The position numbers and the translations under genes are program-made. DNA of 64,000 bases, taken from assembly GCA_034190875.2 (NCBI GenBank), contig CM067350.1, forward strand, positions 22,987,480 through 23,051,479, read 5' to 3'. The stretch is from Urechis unicinctus (lineage: Eukaryota; Annelida; Polychaeta; Xenopneusta; Urechidae). The notes beneath the pieces were generated by a model that searched no databases, had not been told where the DNA came from, and saw only the letters and a program-made list of their open reading frames with translations. Every line of letters begins with the position of its first letter. Within the stretch, counting starts at the first letter, position 1. This document shows positions 31,301 through 54,979 of this stretch, piece after piece.

Positions 31301-34300
31301 AACTTTTTGCCCACAGACATGTTATCCATTCGCAAAATCAGAACAAAATTACTGGTAATATTCCTCCTCAAGACAGTGTGTGATTGCCAAATCTTGACAA
31401 ATTTCCCCCTACAACCAAATATATCCCTCTGACAACCTTTTTTATTTAATGATATCTGATCAATAACACAACAGTTCCCTGTTCACCTGTCATCAACACT
31501 GCTGATACAGGGCTTGGTATAGGTGACCATCAGACCGAGCCCCCACGCGTCCAGATAGGGTGATGTCCACAGACCCTCCATGTTCTTAGCGCTGCCAGAG
31601 AGGAAATCAAAGTAACTGTTCATCTGCGAGATGAGGTCTTCTCCACGCAGTAACTTTTTCAGGCTACCACGGTGATGACATGACAGCTTGCCAGGGAACA
31701 CCTCGCCATCGTCCACCGTCAGGTAGCTGAATATGCGAGCCTGTATTCACCATTACAATATACACTGTATGTACATATACATCTTATTGTATACATCAGC
31801 TGAGCCATTCCTGCTTTCATACATAAACTATAGACACTAATTCACTAATTGCTGTCAGGTAGAAAATCATCAGCACCTGCAATCGTCCGTGATGTATATA
31901 AAGTCCCCAAAAAATTACAAATACATGTTGTTTTGTTCAGGTAGCAGAATATCTGCAAGGCCAATAGATGAGGATAATTTTGCAAATGTTCACAGGATCA
32001 TGCTACACCCACACAAGCACACAAACACTAACACACAAACACATACACACAAACACTTACACACACAAATACACACATACCTGTGGCTTTAGAAACTGAT
32101 TGCTGTCTTCTGCAACTGACCACACCTTTGTCCAGTTGTATTTACATATTGGTCCAGGGACATACCCGCTCCTTGTATAATAACCTGCAATGCAATATCA
32201 GTTAAAATTAATTGGTGTTCACATAACCACCATAAAAAATGGGAAATTACTGGGAAATGAGCAAATGGGAAATTTTGAACATATTTTTTAGCTAAAAGAA
32301 CAAGAGATAAATTATCTAAGTCTAGTGACAGTCTATCATAAATAAGAATCCGTATTAAACATCTATATGGCCAAATAACATAAACTTTCACCAGGTCCGC
32401 AGCGGACATTTTCACCGTCTGTGTCTTTGCCGTCAGTGATGAAGACAATGATAGACTGGCAGCCTGTTCTTGTTTTGCCATTCAGCATCTCAAAAGCTTT
32501 CTCAAAACCTTTCCTACATTCACCATAAACAATGAGCAATATTTGGTAAAGTCACAAAATTCACCAAAGAATGAAATCATACCATATTATTTTGTTAAGC
32601 ACACAGATATCAACAGAATAAATTAATCAGTGATTGATAGCCAAGCATTTTTAACCTAAGTTAGGTATATCACATAAATTTGTAATAAGAGCTTGGTCAA
32701 CAGTACAATGAAGCCCTGCTTCAAGTTTCTATGCATATGCCAACCCACTTAATGGCTGAAGGTTCAATCAGACTTTCAGGGTATACCCATGCCATTAACA
32801 CAACAGATTATGAGCTGTCACATATATTTCAGATGAACATCAAAGGGAATGCATAAATTACAATTGAGACTTACTCAAGTTCACTTGTACCACCAGCTTC
32901 TAGCTTGTATATCTTCTCAATAAGATCTTTGCGGTGTGCAATTGTAGCCTGTACAAGCATGTTTGTCTGGCAACTTAATATGTCCATGGAATAGAAATGC
33001 CACCTGGATAACAAGGCAACAACAGATCCATTTGTTCATTTTGTTATATGATGATGCTGACGATAACTATGACAACGAAGATGATGATGAATGGGCACCT
33101 TAATAATAATATATGAGGACCAGTCTAAATAAACTCACAACCCCTCTGGTCCAGTCAAACATTTAATCAATGCTCACTTCTTCGAACACTTGAAAACATA
33201 ACCACGATAATAAGAATACGAACTTTCCAACTTCATCCCAGTGGCTGGCTCTAGCGCAGATAACATTGACATAGTCTTGTCGAGTCAGCGTGTTAATGAC
33301 CGTTTTAGCCACTGCCTTTGCAATGGAAAACTTCTCTCCTTTCATAGACATACTGAAAACACAGAATCCCAGGGTAAATGCACATAGCATTCATAATCAT
33401 ATATTGTATTGCCACTACTAGCAGCACATGAAGCGGTGATGGTCTCCGTGTTAACATCAGACTCACCTTACTTTATTTCACCATATTCGTATTTAATGCA
33501 CAACTTTTTAACAACCAAAATATATCATCATTATGACTTGATTATCTGTATTGATCCCCTTAAAAAGATATGCATGCCAACTTCTTTACAGGTTTGAATT
33601 ATATGACCAACCTGAACAAATGGGTATTCACTATATATTGACTGGGTGCAATAAAATGCAGGAAATTTTAATAGAAATGCACATTTGATGGCATACTCAT
33701 CCAAAATATAATGACCATCACAGTGAAATGCCTGTAAAAGACGGTGCAAGTCTAGTAACCAGCATATACCTGCAATCTATGATGACAACCACATCCTTTG
33801 GGCCGCTCGTGGCTGCTATATACCAGGGGCGAAGTCGGGGGTCATAATCATTGTAAAAACCAGCAAAGTTAGTGTCCCATTCCCGACCGGGGAACATCCT
33901 GGCCAGTCCCACAGTTGAACCAAAGTACTGCCACCTTACACACAATCAACACCACATGTAAATTAGCATTCTGAACGAGCCATACACAATGTCAATCCAT
34001 GAAAGCCCCATATGTAATGGCAGCATTACCAATAGAATAAATTGCAATAATTTAAAAAGTAGACAAAATATCAGAAAAAGTAACAAAAAAATGGAAGAAC
34101 ACTAAAAATAGTAAATTAAAGATAGAGTATAATTCACCAAAAAAAATTAAGCTCCTACTTTTGCAACTTACATGGCGATGTTGATTTCATTCATGTCTCA
34201 GCTTGCCTCAATTGAAACCTTATTTGAAACATTGAAATTACACATGAATCTACAACAGTGGAAACAAATTAAGATTACAGGAATCTACTTGCAACTAAAA

Positions 34301-36227
34301 AACATAAAAAAGCATAACCCACAAAAAAGCAATTACAAGCAATAAAACAGAAAGGAAGGAAGTTAAACAGGCAGTTGCAGCTTACTCAAAATGTACTATT
34401 ACCTCAAGTATCTGTCACGAGCAAAATTGTCCTCAAACACATGTTGCAGGGCTGCTGTGAAGTTCACGGTGTCCAGAGTGAGTTTGTTATCTCTAGGAAC
34501 TTCATCCGAGATTTTAACCAGGGACCAGTTGAAACTTACAGGTTGTTTGAAGTATCTGCAAATACCACTTAAATGTGAGGATTTCAAACATATGTTGGAT
34601 TTGAGCAATGTTAATGAATTGGGCTAAATGTAGCTTTGTAGATGATAATTGTCTGGACAGAAGTCTGAAAGATAAATATCATTATGATCCCTTATTCAAT
34701 ACCATGATTTATGACTTTCAGCAAAAAGTGACGTCAAACCCCACGATTCTTTCACTGATCCCCTCTTCAAAACACCATGAAATTATGTTTAACAACCACT
34801 CATAGTTGCAAAATGAAGAGCCTCATGAAATCCAAACAAACAAATGCGATCCATTGCTAGGCAAACATCTTAACTTCTCACAAGGTCTGTGATCCTGTAA
34901 AACTCACGGACTGAAGCTGAGATCAGGGGGCAAGTGGGACGGGATATCGGAATCTCTATAGATCTCTAACGGTACATCTTGAAGCTTCCTGTATTCTGAT
35001 GTCCAGTTGCTGCGAGTATAATCATCATAAATCTCCACAACCTGAGCAGCTATGTTCTGTGACAATAATACACAAGTCAAGGAGGCGGAGTATGTACAGT
35101 AGAACATATCCTACCTGATACCTCTATATATCAGACAATTGTGTTGAGTGAATATTCATACACTTATATTATCAGTCACTCACAGCCAACCCCAAGAGGT
35201 GCTGCTTATTCTAGGGGACATTCATATATAGCTTACATGTGAGTGTACCTTGGGTGCCCATTAAATACAAGTGTAATTTCATAGAATTGATTGGTTGATT
35301 GATCAATTGATTGGCAGATAGACAGATTGAAAGACAAGATAACTGGTATATGATCGATTGATTGATAAAAGTGTTGAAAGAGGGATGGATAAATTGGTGG
35401 GGATAATAGATGACAGAAACAGACTGGTTGATTGTTTTGGTTGTTTTATTAATTGATAGAACGATAGGAGGGTTGATTGATCAATTGGTTAATTGATTGA
35501 TTTATTAATTGATCAATTGATCAATTGACACCAACCATTATACAATCAATTATTACCTGGGCAGCATTCTTCTTGCTGCTGAAGTAATCACCAAGGCTTT
35601 CTTTTACCTCATACACTAGGGCAAGTCCATCTTTCTCTTCAAATGTGTAATTTGCTTTGTCAAAGAGGCTCTGAGTAAAGTCTCGTTTGATGCCTTCACT
35701 GGCCAGCTGTAACACACACAATATCAATGACACATAAATATTATTGACATATATTCATTGGTCTTCCGTTGATCATCATCATCTTCCATCTTCTAAGAGC
35801 GTCAACTCCTCCATCCACACCTCCATTCATGCATCCATTGACCCATTCATCCATCCATTCATCCTATCATCATCATATGATATATTCACCCTCGTACCCA
35901 TCCGTCTGTTAAAAAACAGCCACCATCCCTAAAATACATTGCAGGGCTGCAGTGAAGGTTACAGAGTTGAGAATGAGTTTATTATGTCTGGGAACCCATG
36001 CCCATATGCACAATAACTTATAAAAGACAACAAATTTTACATTTTCTGAATTCATATAAATAGCGTATATATAGCACCTGAAGAATGTAGTTTTGTATCA
36101 GCTGGGCCCAGTTCTGCACATCACCAGCCAGGGTGCCAACTTCATCTTGTGTTAAGCGGTAGTAACCAGGAACAGGCGCAGGAAGCGACAGAAGTATGAG
36201 TATTAGTTGTGTATTGTGACAACTCAT
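26491..36227 (-). CDS. voltage-gated calcium channel alpha2delta / CACHD1-type subunit, 21 exons
   Basis: An extracellular, membrane-anchored channel auxiliary-type protein with the order signal peptide, VWA_N, VWA, tandem Cache, Cys-rich end. Exons on the minus strand, 5' to 3': 36227-36078, 35706-35557, 35056-34908, 34555-34403, 33934-33770, 33352-33220, 32948-32875, 32513-32392, 32184-32081, 31740-31487, 31105-30961, 30804-30673, 30548-30462, 30332-29998, 29714-29559, 29309-29092, 28742-28547, 28366-28156, 27717-27579, 27213-27057, 26704-26491. Every intron is GT/AG and every phase matches. The exons total 3,444 bases, or 1,147 codons plus stop, close to known alpha2delta lengths. The MIDAS motif DCSMS is intact. 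The first and last exons are the least certain. Alpha2delta proteins traffic Cav channels; CACHD1 is a relative, and I cannot choose between them firmly. Confidence 0.88.
28433..28545. repeat. 29-bp intronic tandem repeat at a splice donor
   Basis: About four copies of a 29-bp unit (TCAAGTATCTCCATCAATGA then CCAACAACC) end one or two bases before the exon 17 donor of the minus-strand gene, so the repeat forms the 5' end of that intron. Confidence 0.85.
28547..31105 (-). CDS. alpha2delta-like exons 11-17: tandem Cache-like region
   Basis: Exon 11 reads [17 protein letters not shown], then [16 protein letters not shown], a standard Cache half in this family. Exons 12-14 continue with [22 protein letters not shown] and a Cys-containing block. 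Exon 15 ([16 protein letters not shown]) and exon 16 ([11 protein letters not shown], then [20 protein letters not shown]) repeat the WxYxG...RPWYxxA...YxDxxGxGxxxTIS pattern, a second Cache unit as in CACHD1. Exon 16 ends with a Cys cluster ([11 protein letters not shown]). Exon 17 adds more Cys residues. Confidence 0.82.
29434..29516. repeat. imperfect palindrome in intron
   Basis: AGCCCTGCAGG near 29452 pairs with CCCTGCAGGGCT near 29497, with about 30 bases between. It lies in the intron between alpha2delta-like exons 15 and 16. It could be a small foldback element; no target duplication was found. Confidence 0.45.
31487..33934 (-). CDS. alpha2delta-like exons 5-10: VWA domain with MIDAS
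   Basis: Exon 5 carries [16 protein letters not shown], then [21 protein letters not shown], the usual lead-in to VWA. The metal-binding DxSxS motif reads D-C-S-M-S and is split by the exon 5/6 intron. Exon 6 has [20 protein letters not shown] and DYVNVI. Exon 8 has [15 protein letters not shown], carrying the conserved TDG. Exon 10 ([19 protein letters not shown]) ends the VWA part and starts the Cache part ([16 protein letters not shown]). Confidence 0.88.
32006..32079. repeat. degenerate CA-rich repeat at a splice donor
   Basis: CACACAAACA-type units fill the first 75 bases of the intron after alpha2delta-like exon 9 (minus strand), ending at the donor. Confidence 0.8.
34403..36227 (-). 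CDS. alpha2delta-like exons 1-4: signal peptide and VWA_N region
   Basis: Exon 1 gives [21 protein letters not shown], a credible signal peptide, then [19 protein letters not shown]. Exon 2 ([19 protein letters not shown]) and exon 3 ([18 protein letters not shown]) resemble the VWA_N region that precedes VWA in this family. Exon 4 ([15 protein letters not shown], then [11 protein letters not shown]) leads into the WQYFG motif of exon 5. Several Asn-x-Ser/Thr sites suit an extracellular protein. A first exon further upstream cannot be excluded. Confidence 0.75.
35283..35527. repeat. degenerate GATT/TTGA tetranucleotide repeat
   Basis: Repeated TTGATTGA and GATCAATTGATT words run through the intron between alpha2delta-like exons 2 and 3. 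Several are palindromic (TTGATCAA, TCAATTGA). Confidence 0.85.
35800..35880. repeat. CATC-rich short tandem repeat
   Basis: CCATTCATCCATC-type units in the first intron of the alpha2delta-like gene. Confidence 0.7.
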
Positions 36228-38109
36228 CTGTGGATGTGATTCTGAAAAAAAGTACAAAGTTATATTATCAGAAGCACAAGAAGACTTGGGCATTCTATAG
36301 ACTAATGCCAAAAAGATTGGCCCTTGGGATCGTATATGTTGTATTAGTGTAGTGTCATTACCACTCAATGTTACAAAAAAGATCCGATCTGATTATAACA
36401 ATTAAAGTCTAAGAATCGTTCTTTTTAACAACTTCATATTCTTTGATACCCCTAAGACAAGACGATGTAGACTAACCAGCCATCAGACAAAAGCTCTTTT
36501 GAACCAAGTTTGGAAACTTGTGCTCTCTAACAAGGTAATCGATCCAACTGTTGGTCTGTTGGGTGACCATACATGATACAACTCTGTCCGTGGCTGAAGT
36601 ACCAGAGTGCTGAGTACACCCTGTACCTAACATGGGCGTAAAGTTGTATGCTTTGGACAAAATATCAAATTAAATAATAAATTTGAGATCGTAAGAACAT
36701 AATTATATGTTTGTCTTACGTTTTACTTGACGTTATAAGCAACTATTGTCTCTGCAATGGATCTTATATACGATTTTCGATACGAATCGATCAATTAAAT
36801 TATCTCGTTCATGTCCCTACCACAATCAGCCCATATAGTTAAAGTTGCTTTCGGGTTTTTCAGATTTATAAGGTTTCGAGGCTCAGAGCTTGGCCCAGAC
36901 CGCCGTCAGTACTCTTCCTTTTACATTACTATTGCTAATCCATTGTGACATAATTTAACTGGTCACACTTTGATCATCTCTTTTGTTACGATGCATTAAT
37001 CGGCAGCAAAAAAATGGTAACCAAAGAAAGCCAAATTACTCCCCGGCTTGTTAACCGAGCATTCCACCGAGCACATATGAAAAAAAATTTCCTCCTCAAA
37101 TTAACAGTCATCTATGAAATTCATTTTACTGAATAACGAATACAACGTCAACCCCTTTGCTGACAAAACTTAACTCGTTGCATCGGTTTAGCATTCGGAA
37201 TAAAACTAGACCCATCGCAAAGGAAATATAGATGTATTTGTTCTATACTACAGCGATTATTCAAACGACCAATGGACGAGTTATCGATAATATATTACAT
37301 GAAGTTGATAACAAAAATATGATCCCTGGTTTGTTCGAGCAATTTTGATTCCTCAAGGTGGACGTATAAATTATTCCATTTTGTTATATATATGCATTAT
37401 TTATTTATTATAATCGATGGTATCAGTATTATCACAAGAAGTGGTGTTTCATCACTAATTACAGTAAATATCTTGTGGAGAGGATAAAAACTAAAAGTCT
37501 ACTTCGATGAAATATCCTCCCCCCCCCCAATATCCTACGTGGTTGTAAATTTACGCATGTCAACCAGTGTGAAAATAAAATAAGATGGATAAGATAATTG
37601 ATTTCGTTATGTGTGAACTAGAACAAACATAAGTAGAAAGAGTCACATAATTAACTGGACACCAGAGAAGCTTGCACTTATCGAACTGGTGACCTTAACA
37701 GTTTGTAATTGTTTCAGTCAACGAACATTGATATTGCATTATACAGAAACACAGTGGTATGATACAATCTGACAAAAGAGACTACATAATACATCATAAG
37801 TATCAATTTCCATGTTTACAAAAAAAAATTAAAATAATAACATATTTAGTTATGGTGTGCCTTATCAACGCCGGGCTCGCAACGAAGAGTGCACCAGCCC
37901 TTGAGGTGTTAGCTGATAAGTGGGCTTAAACTATTGGTGCTAAATTGAACAAAATTTCGGTTTCGTTTACCCTTTTGTCACGTGACAGAAAGAAACGCGC
38001 CAAGCGAATTTCAGTTTCGGTCATTCGAGTGACAAACGGAGTGTCTATCAAGCATGGGCGAATTGATTACCTGCTTTTGAAGTGGATAATTAGTCGTAAT
38101 TTGACGATC
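36228..38109. other. intergenic DNA upstream of the alpha2delta-like gene
   Basis: No exon is supported. The minus-strand open frame 36472-36660 has no recognised motif. This stretch should contain the promoter of the minus-strand gene, but no clear TATA/initiator pair was seen. Confidence 0.35.
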
Positions 38110-38294
38110 ATGAGTTCTTTCTACAACACATACAGTCCCGATGAATACATGACTTCTGACTCAGATTCAGAAGAGGATGGATACGGCGGTGGAGGATTTT
38201 ATTGGAAAATGAGAGATGCTCTGCGTCCCCTCGGAAACACCTTTCAGGAGGTGCTCATTCGATTTTCCCTATTCTGTCACAGTACTTTAAAATG
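38110..38294 (+). CDS. possible small acidic exon or ORF
   Basis: An ATG opens a frame whose start is MSSFYNTYSPDEYMTSD, followed by an acidic SDSEED run, a Gly run and an aromatic FYWKMRDALRPLG stretch. A possible donor (GAG then GTGCTC) follows the codon run. The composition is protein-like and unlike the flanks, but I recognise no family. It could be a first exon of a plus-strand gene or chance. Confidence 0.25.
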
Positions 38295-38388
38295 ATTTCC
38301 GTTTTTTCATCATTTATGCTCTTATTTGGTTTTCTAAGCATATCATCGGTTATCGGCCAGGCAATCTGGACATCTGGTAGATTACAGG

Positions 38389-38592
38389 TCGTTTCATACA
38401 CTGGTTGTTTCGTACACACTCCGTTAGGTTGTTTCATACACGACATAGGTGTGCGGTAGTTTCGTACACCCGCGTTTCGTACACAGGTCGTTTCGTACAC
38501 CGATGGTTGTTTCGTACTCAGGACTGGGAGACGTTTCGTACACAGGTCGTTTCGTACACAAGGCATGAACACAGGTCGTTTCGTACACAAAT
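38389..38592. repeat. array of irregularly spaced GTTTCRTACAC motifs
   Basis: At least ten copies of GTTTCGTACAC or GTTTCATACAC, most in the longer form GGTCGTTTCGTACAC, start near 38391, 38407, 38431, 38459, 38474, 38490, 38509, 38533, 38549 and 38578. All lie in one orientation, with start-to-start spacings of 15-29 bases. The motif is strictly kept while the spacers vary in length and sequence. Confidence 0.9.
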
Positions 38593-38649
38593 GGGAATTG
38601 TTTCGATAATACGCAGACATGAACACTGAATACGATGTGACTGCTCATA

Positions 38650-40760
38650 TGCCTGTTATTGTTATCTTTTTCGAATTATGACATCGTAGGTAATTTTTTG
38701 CATTAATCATGAGTTATCCAGATGTTACCTGGCGAGAATGGTCAACTCGGCCTTGAGTCAAGTCGGCCACAAATCAATTCGGCCATGCAATTAAGACAGC
38801 AGTAGTAATTAGATAGTAGGGGATTTATTATAACAAACCTTTCAAATCTAACCTTTGGGGTTCACCATATAAAATTTAATCAATTCCAGTTAAATAATGA
38901 ATTTATTGAATGCAAATTCATAGTACAGTAATATGAGCTTCTCAAAGATCTAGCCATTCAAAACGTACATCGTTAGTTATGTTATGCAGAAAGCAAAATA
39001 ATGTGTTACTTATATATACTTGTCTATACATATACACACATACCAGGGACGTAGCCAAGCTTGAAGGAATATTACGCATTTACGGGGGAGAAATCTACTG
39101 TTCAAATTGCTGTTACGCACGTGCGTAAGTGGGTATCGCTGGCTACACCCCTGCACACACGCACAATCACATTAATATACGTAACCACCCACGTATACTT
39201 GCGCCAGGACCCACACGTTTAAATGCCCTCTCGGCTGTTTCTCCTTTATAAGGAACAACTTTTCTTGCATTTGCGGTAATAAGAAGGACACGCTTAATAC
39301 CTTTGATATTTCTTGTGCTTTCCTGACACGAGGCAAAAGGCCAATGCGACCTGATTTAAAACTCGTCTGAGCATGGACATTCCACACTCAATGAGGCTCT
39401 CACGACTCACTGTAGGTTCCATCACAGTACCAACTTTCGCTTTCAGTTCTAGAATATATTACAAGCAAGAGTAACCTGTACAAGATCACAGCAACGTTAC
39501 ACATGGTGGGTTGTGAAGACGTTGAGTACATGATAACATAAGCGATTATATTGGCATAGATTTTACAGTCTTTATCTCGGTTAGCCCTGTTGCCACAGCC
39601 AACGATGGCACAACCAATGATGGCACAATCAACGATGGCACATAAATTTCGTATTATGAAATGACCCCTTTGATCAATGAAGAACGTGGGAACCATAACG
39701 CGCCGGCACGTTCCAAGCTACCTCTCGTCAAAGCGCAGCGCGCTGGCGGTAGCTTATACTCCAACATGGTGGCACCGGACCGTGTTACGTCACATGGGAA
39801 GACACTGTGGTCCATTTGAATTTTTTGAGTCAATGTCGAGGTCGTATGCTCGTCACGTGACCAAGCATCCAGCCCCACCACGCACGGGTTGTTCGCTTGA
39901 TTGCCTTCACAGCTGCAACAATTCCCCCTCCCGCATTCCCCTAATTAATGTTTGAATCACAATACATTGCGTATCTTAAAAGTGTATATACTATTATGTT
40001 GTGTGATACTACATGCATCACGTATTAATTGTATATAGAGTAGGGGGAAATACCTACTTCTGCATCACAGCCGACCAATGTGCCCTGCCTAAACTGCCCA
40101 AAACACTCGTTAAAGTTTTTCTATGATTATGCAGCAGTCAATAAAAAAACTTTCGAATGCTGTTAATCAATGATGAGATACAGTATTGTGACATCATATT
40201 TGCTCATGCTAAAACTGCAAAATGTGAAAATGGTTGTGCGATTGTGTAATATAGCCTGGTCATATTCAGTTGCCGTATTTAACGGGGGGGGGGGGGATGT
40301 GTTCTAATTCCCGATTTTGGTTCCACTGAGACAAGGATGGAGCTGGGTGGTCTACTTGCTGTTTTGACTTTAAGCATTACGTTCGTCGTGGAGTTTGTTA
40401 GTCATGTTTTACCACTGTTTTCGAAGTTGAAATACGGGTCACTACCACTGTTCAATTGGGCACACTTCTGATATTTCTTGACATGTATAAACGATGCATG
40501 ATTTTTTATGTCAGCGAAACAAAACCAGTGCGTATTTACGGAGGTGTCACGTTTTATCAGCGTTTGCTTGTGAATTGTGTGCGTCCTGTCTGACCGTTGT
40601 ACAAACTGATGAAGTACTCGGCGCGTACTTAACAGTTTCTTTAACCAGTCCCTCGCAACCAACACGACATAATGTAGTGCTTTAAAGTACTGTAACACAC
40701 AAACAAGAAGCGCGGCTATCTATGAAGCTTACGTCAATGACACGAGCACCGAAACGTCGC
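38650..40760. other. intergenic DNA
   Basis: No exon or RNA gene is recognised apart from the small inverted-repeat element at 39044. A run of ten or more G lies near 40286. Confidence 0.4.
39044..39153. mobile_element. 110-bp MITE-like element, hAT-type ends
   Basis: It begins CAGGGACGTAGCCA and ends TGGCTACACCCCTG, so the ends are imperfect inverted repeats starting with CAGGG, the usual hAT form. The centre is also partly palindromic (TTACGCA...TGCGTAA). The flanks are CA-rich and give only a poor 8-bp match, so the target duplication is unproven. Confidence 0.55.
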
Positions 40761-40766
40761 GCGCTG

Positions 40767-40860
40767 CCAGCAATAACGCGCGAGCGCTGTCCACAATGAC
40801 GCGCGCAGATCGGAGTTCCTTATATAATGTCCCGTTAAATTCAGACCATCAGTTTACTTT
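40767..40860 (+). promoter_or_regulatory. TATA/initiator core promoter with CpG-rich upstream
   Basis: TATATAAT starts at about 40821, and an initiator-like TCAGTTT has its A at about 40851, a spacing of 30 bases. The ATG of the PHD exon follows 18 bases later at 40869. Upstream, 40757-40807 is dense in CGCG words. Confidence 0.55.
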
Positions 40861-40868
40861 TCTCTGCT

Positions 40869-41331
40869 ATGATGGAATCCAGTCGTTGCAGCGGATGCAG
40901 TCAGAAAGTGAGGCCTCGCCAAGAAGGTCTACTCTGTGATACATGTCATATATGGAGACACAGAACATGCGACAGTGGTATCTCAAGATCTCAGTACAGA
41001 GCATGGATGAAAATGCAGAGGGATGGTTCAGTCATACCAGCGTGGCTCTGCCCCGTATGCTTACGCAACCAGCCACAAGAGGAAGACGGGCAGACTCCCA
41101 GCCATTTTCTTTCTTCTTCAGTGGACGATAGCAATGATACCAGACAGCATAACTCACCCAATATGTCATCAATCAATCCCAGTGGTGCTATATCTACAGT
41201 GGATCAGTCATTCACTGTGGACACGTCAATTGAATCAGTCCTGGCAATTGTGGAGAGGTCGATTCAGACACAACCTGTTGCTGACGATCAACCTGAAACC
41301 CAGCCACTACAATGGGAAGTTGTTGCCACTG
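40869..41331 (+). CDS. PHD-type zinc-finger first exon
   Basis: The ATG follows a plausible core promoter. Residues 7-62 form a PHD finger: C7-x2-C10, C23-x2-C26, x4, H31-x2-C34, and a final WLCPVC pair. The middle GISRSQYRAWMK and the finger as a whole resemble the N-terminal finger of FLYWCH/MULE-related genes that are multicopy in marine invertebrates. The closing QPLQWEVVATG resembles the entry to the FLYWCH part of such genes, but no FLYWCH domain follows. The exon ends at 41331 before GTACGT, in phase 1. That phase fits the acceptor at 43159, so this could be the first exon of the ZSWIM-type gene. Otherwise it is a separate short gene ending at 41357. Confidence 0.7.
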
Positions 41332-41357
41332 GTACGTCGAGCATGGTAACAGAATAG

Positions 41358-43158
41358 TTATCGGCCTAGCGGACCGACAACTTTGACAAATGGGTCGACG
41401 GAATAAACTTTTAGTCGGCGCGTGCCAATTATGAAATAGCCAATTTCGTGCCCTGTCTACATGTTAACTAACTAACCAGCGAAGTCACGATCGATCAGGT
41501 TTTCGATTTATTTGCCACATTGATTATGTCTTCACTGTTTCCATGTACGCATGTGCAGCTTCTAGATATTTTCGTTAAACAAAGATGTGCCCATGGATAT
41601 GTATGTAGACAAGGTAAACACAGAATATGACGCATCGCATGGTTTTTGTTATTTGGGCACTGAGGTCCCCTTTGTATTTGGGATTACGTTTTACAAATGT
41701 CACAAAAAGCTGTATGGATCATATCTGTAGGTTGGATTGCAGTATATAGTGGTCTGTATGATAATACCAGGTATCTGCAGACATCTTCTGTTTGATGTGT
41801 CTGTGAATATCACGTAAGAAGCAGGTAATTTTATATCTGATATTACTACTGTATTTATCATTAAAAGAAGCGTCTTGATCGGTGTCCTCAGCTTATGTTT
41901 GGAATGTCACTTTTATCCTGGCTGGCATCAGTAAGCTTGTTCCTTGGTCCAGCACGCGCTCTGTAATCCCTGACTTTCACGTCTCGCTCTTCCAACGACC
42001 AAACATAACCAGCTGCACTCACACCTGGGTCCTGGGCCAGGTAGACAAAATCATCAGTAGAAGTGCTGTTAGAACCAGATTCAGCACTTGATATGTGCCA
42101 TCATCTTGATTGTTCCCTGCCATCACACAAATCATTGGAATCTTCCGTCATTATTTGTTGATATGCAAACCATGGTTCATTCACATGCTAATATGCTAAT
42201 ACTACTCCATTCATAGAAGAAACAAGCCAAAAGGGGCTAAGATCTGAGCGCACATGAGAGACACCGTGGTAGGGGCTAATATCTGACTGCATGTGAGAGG
42301 ACACCGTGGTAGGGACTAAGATCTGATTGCATGTGAGAGGTCACCGTGGTAGGGGCTAATATCTGACTGCATGTGAGAGGACACCGTGGTAGGGACTAAG
42401 ATCTGATTGCATGTGAGAGGTCACCGTGGTAGGGGCTAAGATCTGACTGCATGTGAGAGGACACCGTGGGAGGGGCTGAGGCCGGCAACGTGTGGCATGA
42501 AAGCACACAACCAAGCCCTCTGAACAACTCATGTGCCTGGTGAAATGAATTATCGGATCAATTATATACAACCTTATAACATAAGACAGGACAAACAGGT
42601 TGAAGTTAACTTTTTTTTGTGGACACGTCTAATTGAAACCCTAAAGACAGGCTCTTTTGTTTGAAATAGATTGCTAGATTGACAATAGCCGGTTGTTTGT
42701 CTAATTTGAGCCGATTTTGGTGAATCAGGGAAACATATACAACAAAATGTGATGTCACATAGGGCTACAAACTGTGACCACAGGTAATTCCGAACCCTGC
42801 ATTGTATGAGAAAAATATATTCAAATGTTGCATATCACCCCATATCTTGTGATGGATGCATTGCTGTTGGAAGGATTCTGTGAAGAAAATATCCTGTAAC
42901 TGGAAATGCTGTCATAGTTTGGTACTGGTTCCAGTTCATTAATCTGATGGAGGGGGTAAGCAGTGCTCCTCTTAGCAGTGGTAAGTGGTCATTGATTCTC
43001 CTGAACAAGTTTCAAAATATTTATACACTATGTAGTAACCCTGACTCTAAAATGATTTAAAATTGATATCAGTATTTATTGTAGTAATTGTTGGATATTA
43101 TGAATAATTAATATACCTGGTATGTGTATTTTATGGTAATAATGCTGGTTCTTGTCAG
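41358..43158. other. probable first intron of the PHD-ZSWIM gene
   Basis: No exon is supported between the PHD exon and the first ZSWIM-type exon. The stretch contains the 40-bp minisatellite at 42232. Confidence 0.45.
42232..42480. repeat. 40-bp minisatellite with 80-bp dimer order
   Basis: Six full copies of AGGGGCTAAGATCTGACTGC then ATGTGAGAGGACACCGTGGT. Two variants alternate: GACTGC with GGACACCG, and GATTGC with GGTCACCG. This makes an 80-bp higher-order unit in the middle of the array. Confidence 0.92.

Positions 43159-54979
<11,821 letters not shown>

Noticed and set aside
36472..36660. Possible upstream exon of the alpha2delta-like gene
   Set aside because: It has no signal peptide, no matching splice donor and no similarity to the family; the exon at 36078-36227 already supplies a start and signal peptide.
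38255..38648. Minus-strand frames with CTKRPVYETT-like repeats
   Set aside because: They are shadows of the GTTTCRTACAC motif array, with frame and spacing not maintained between units.
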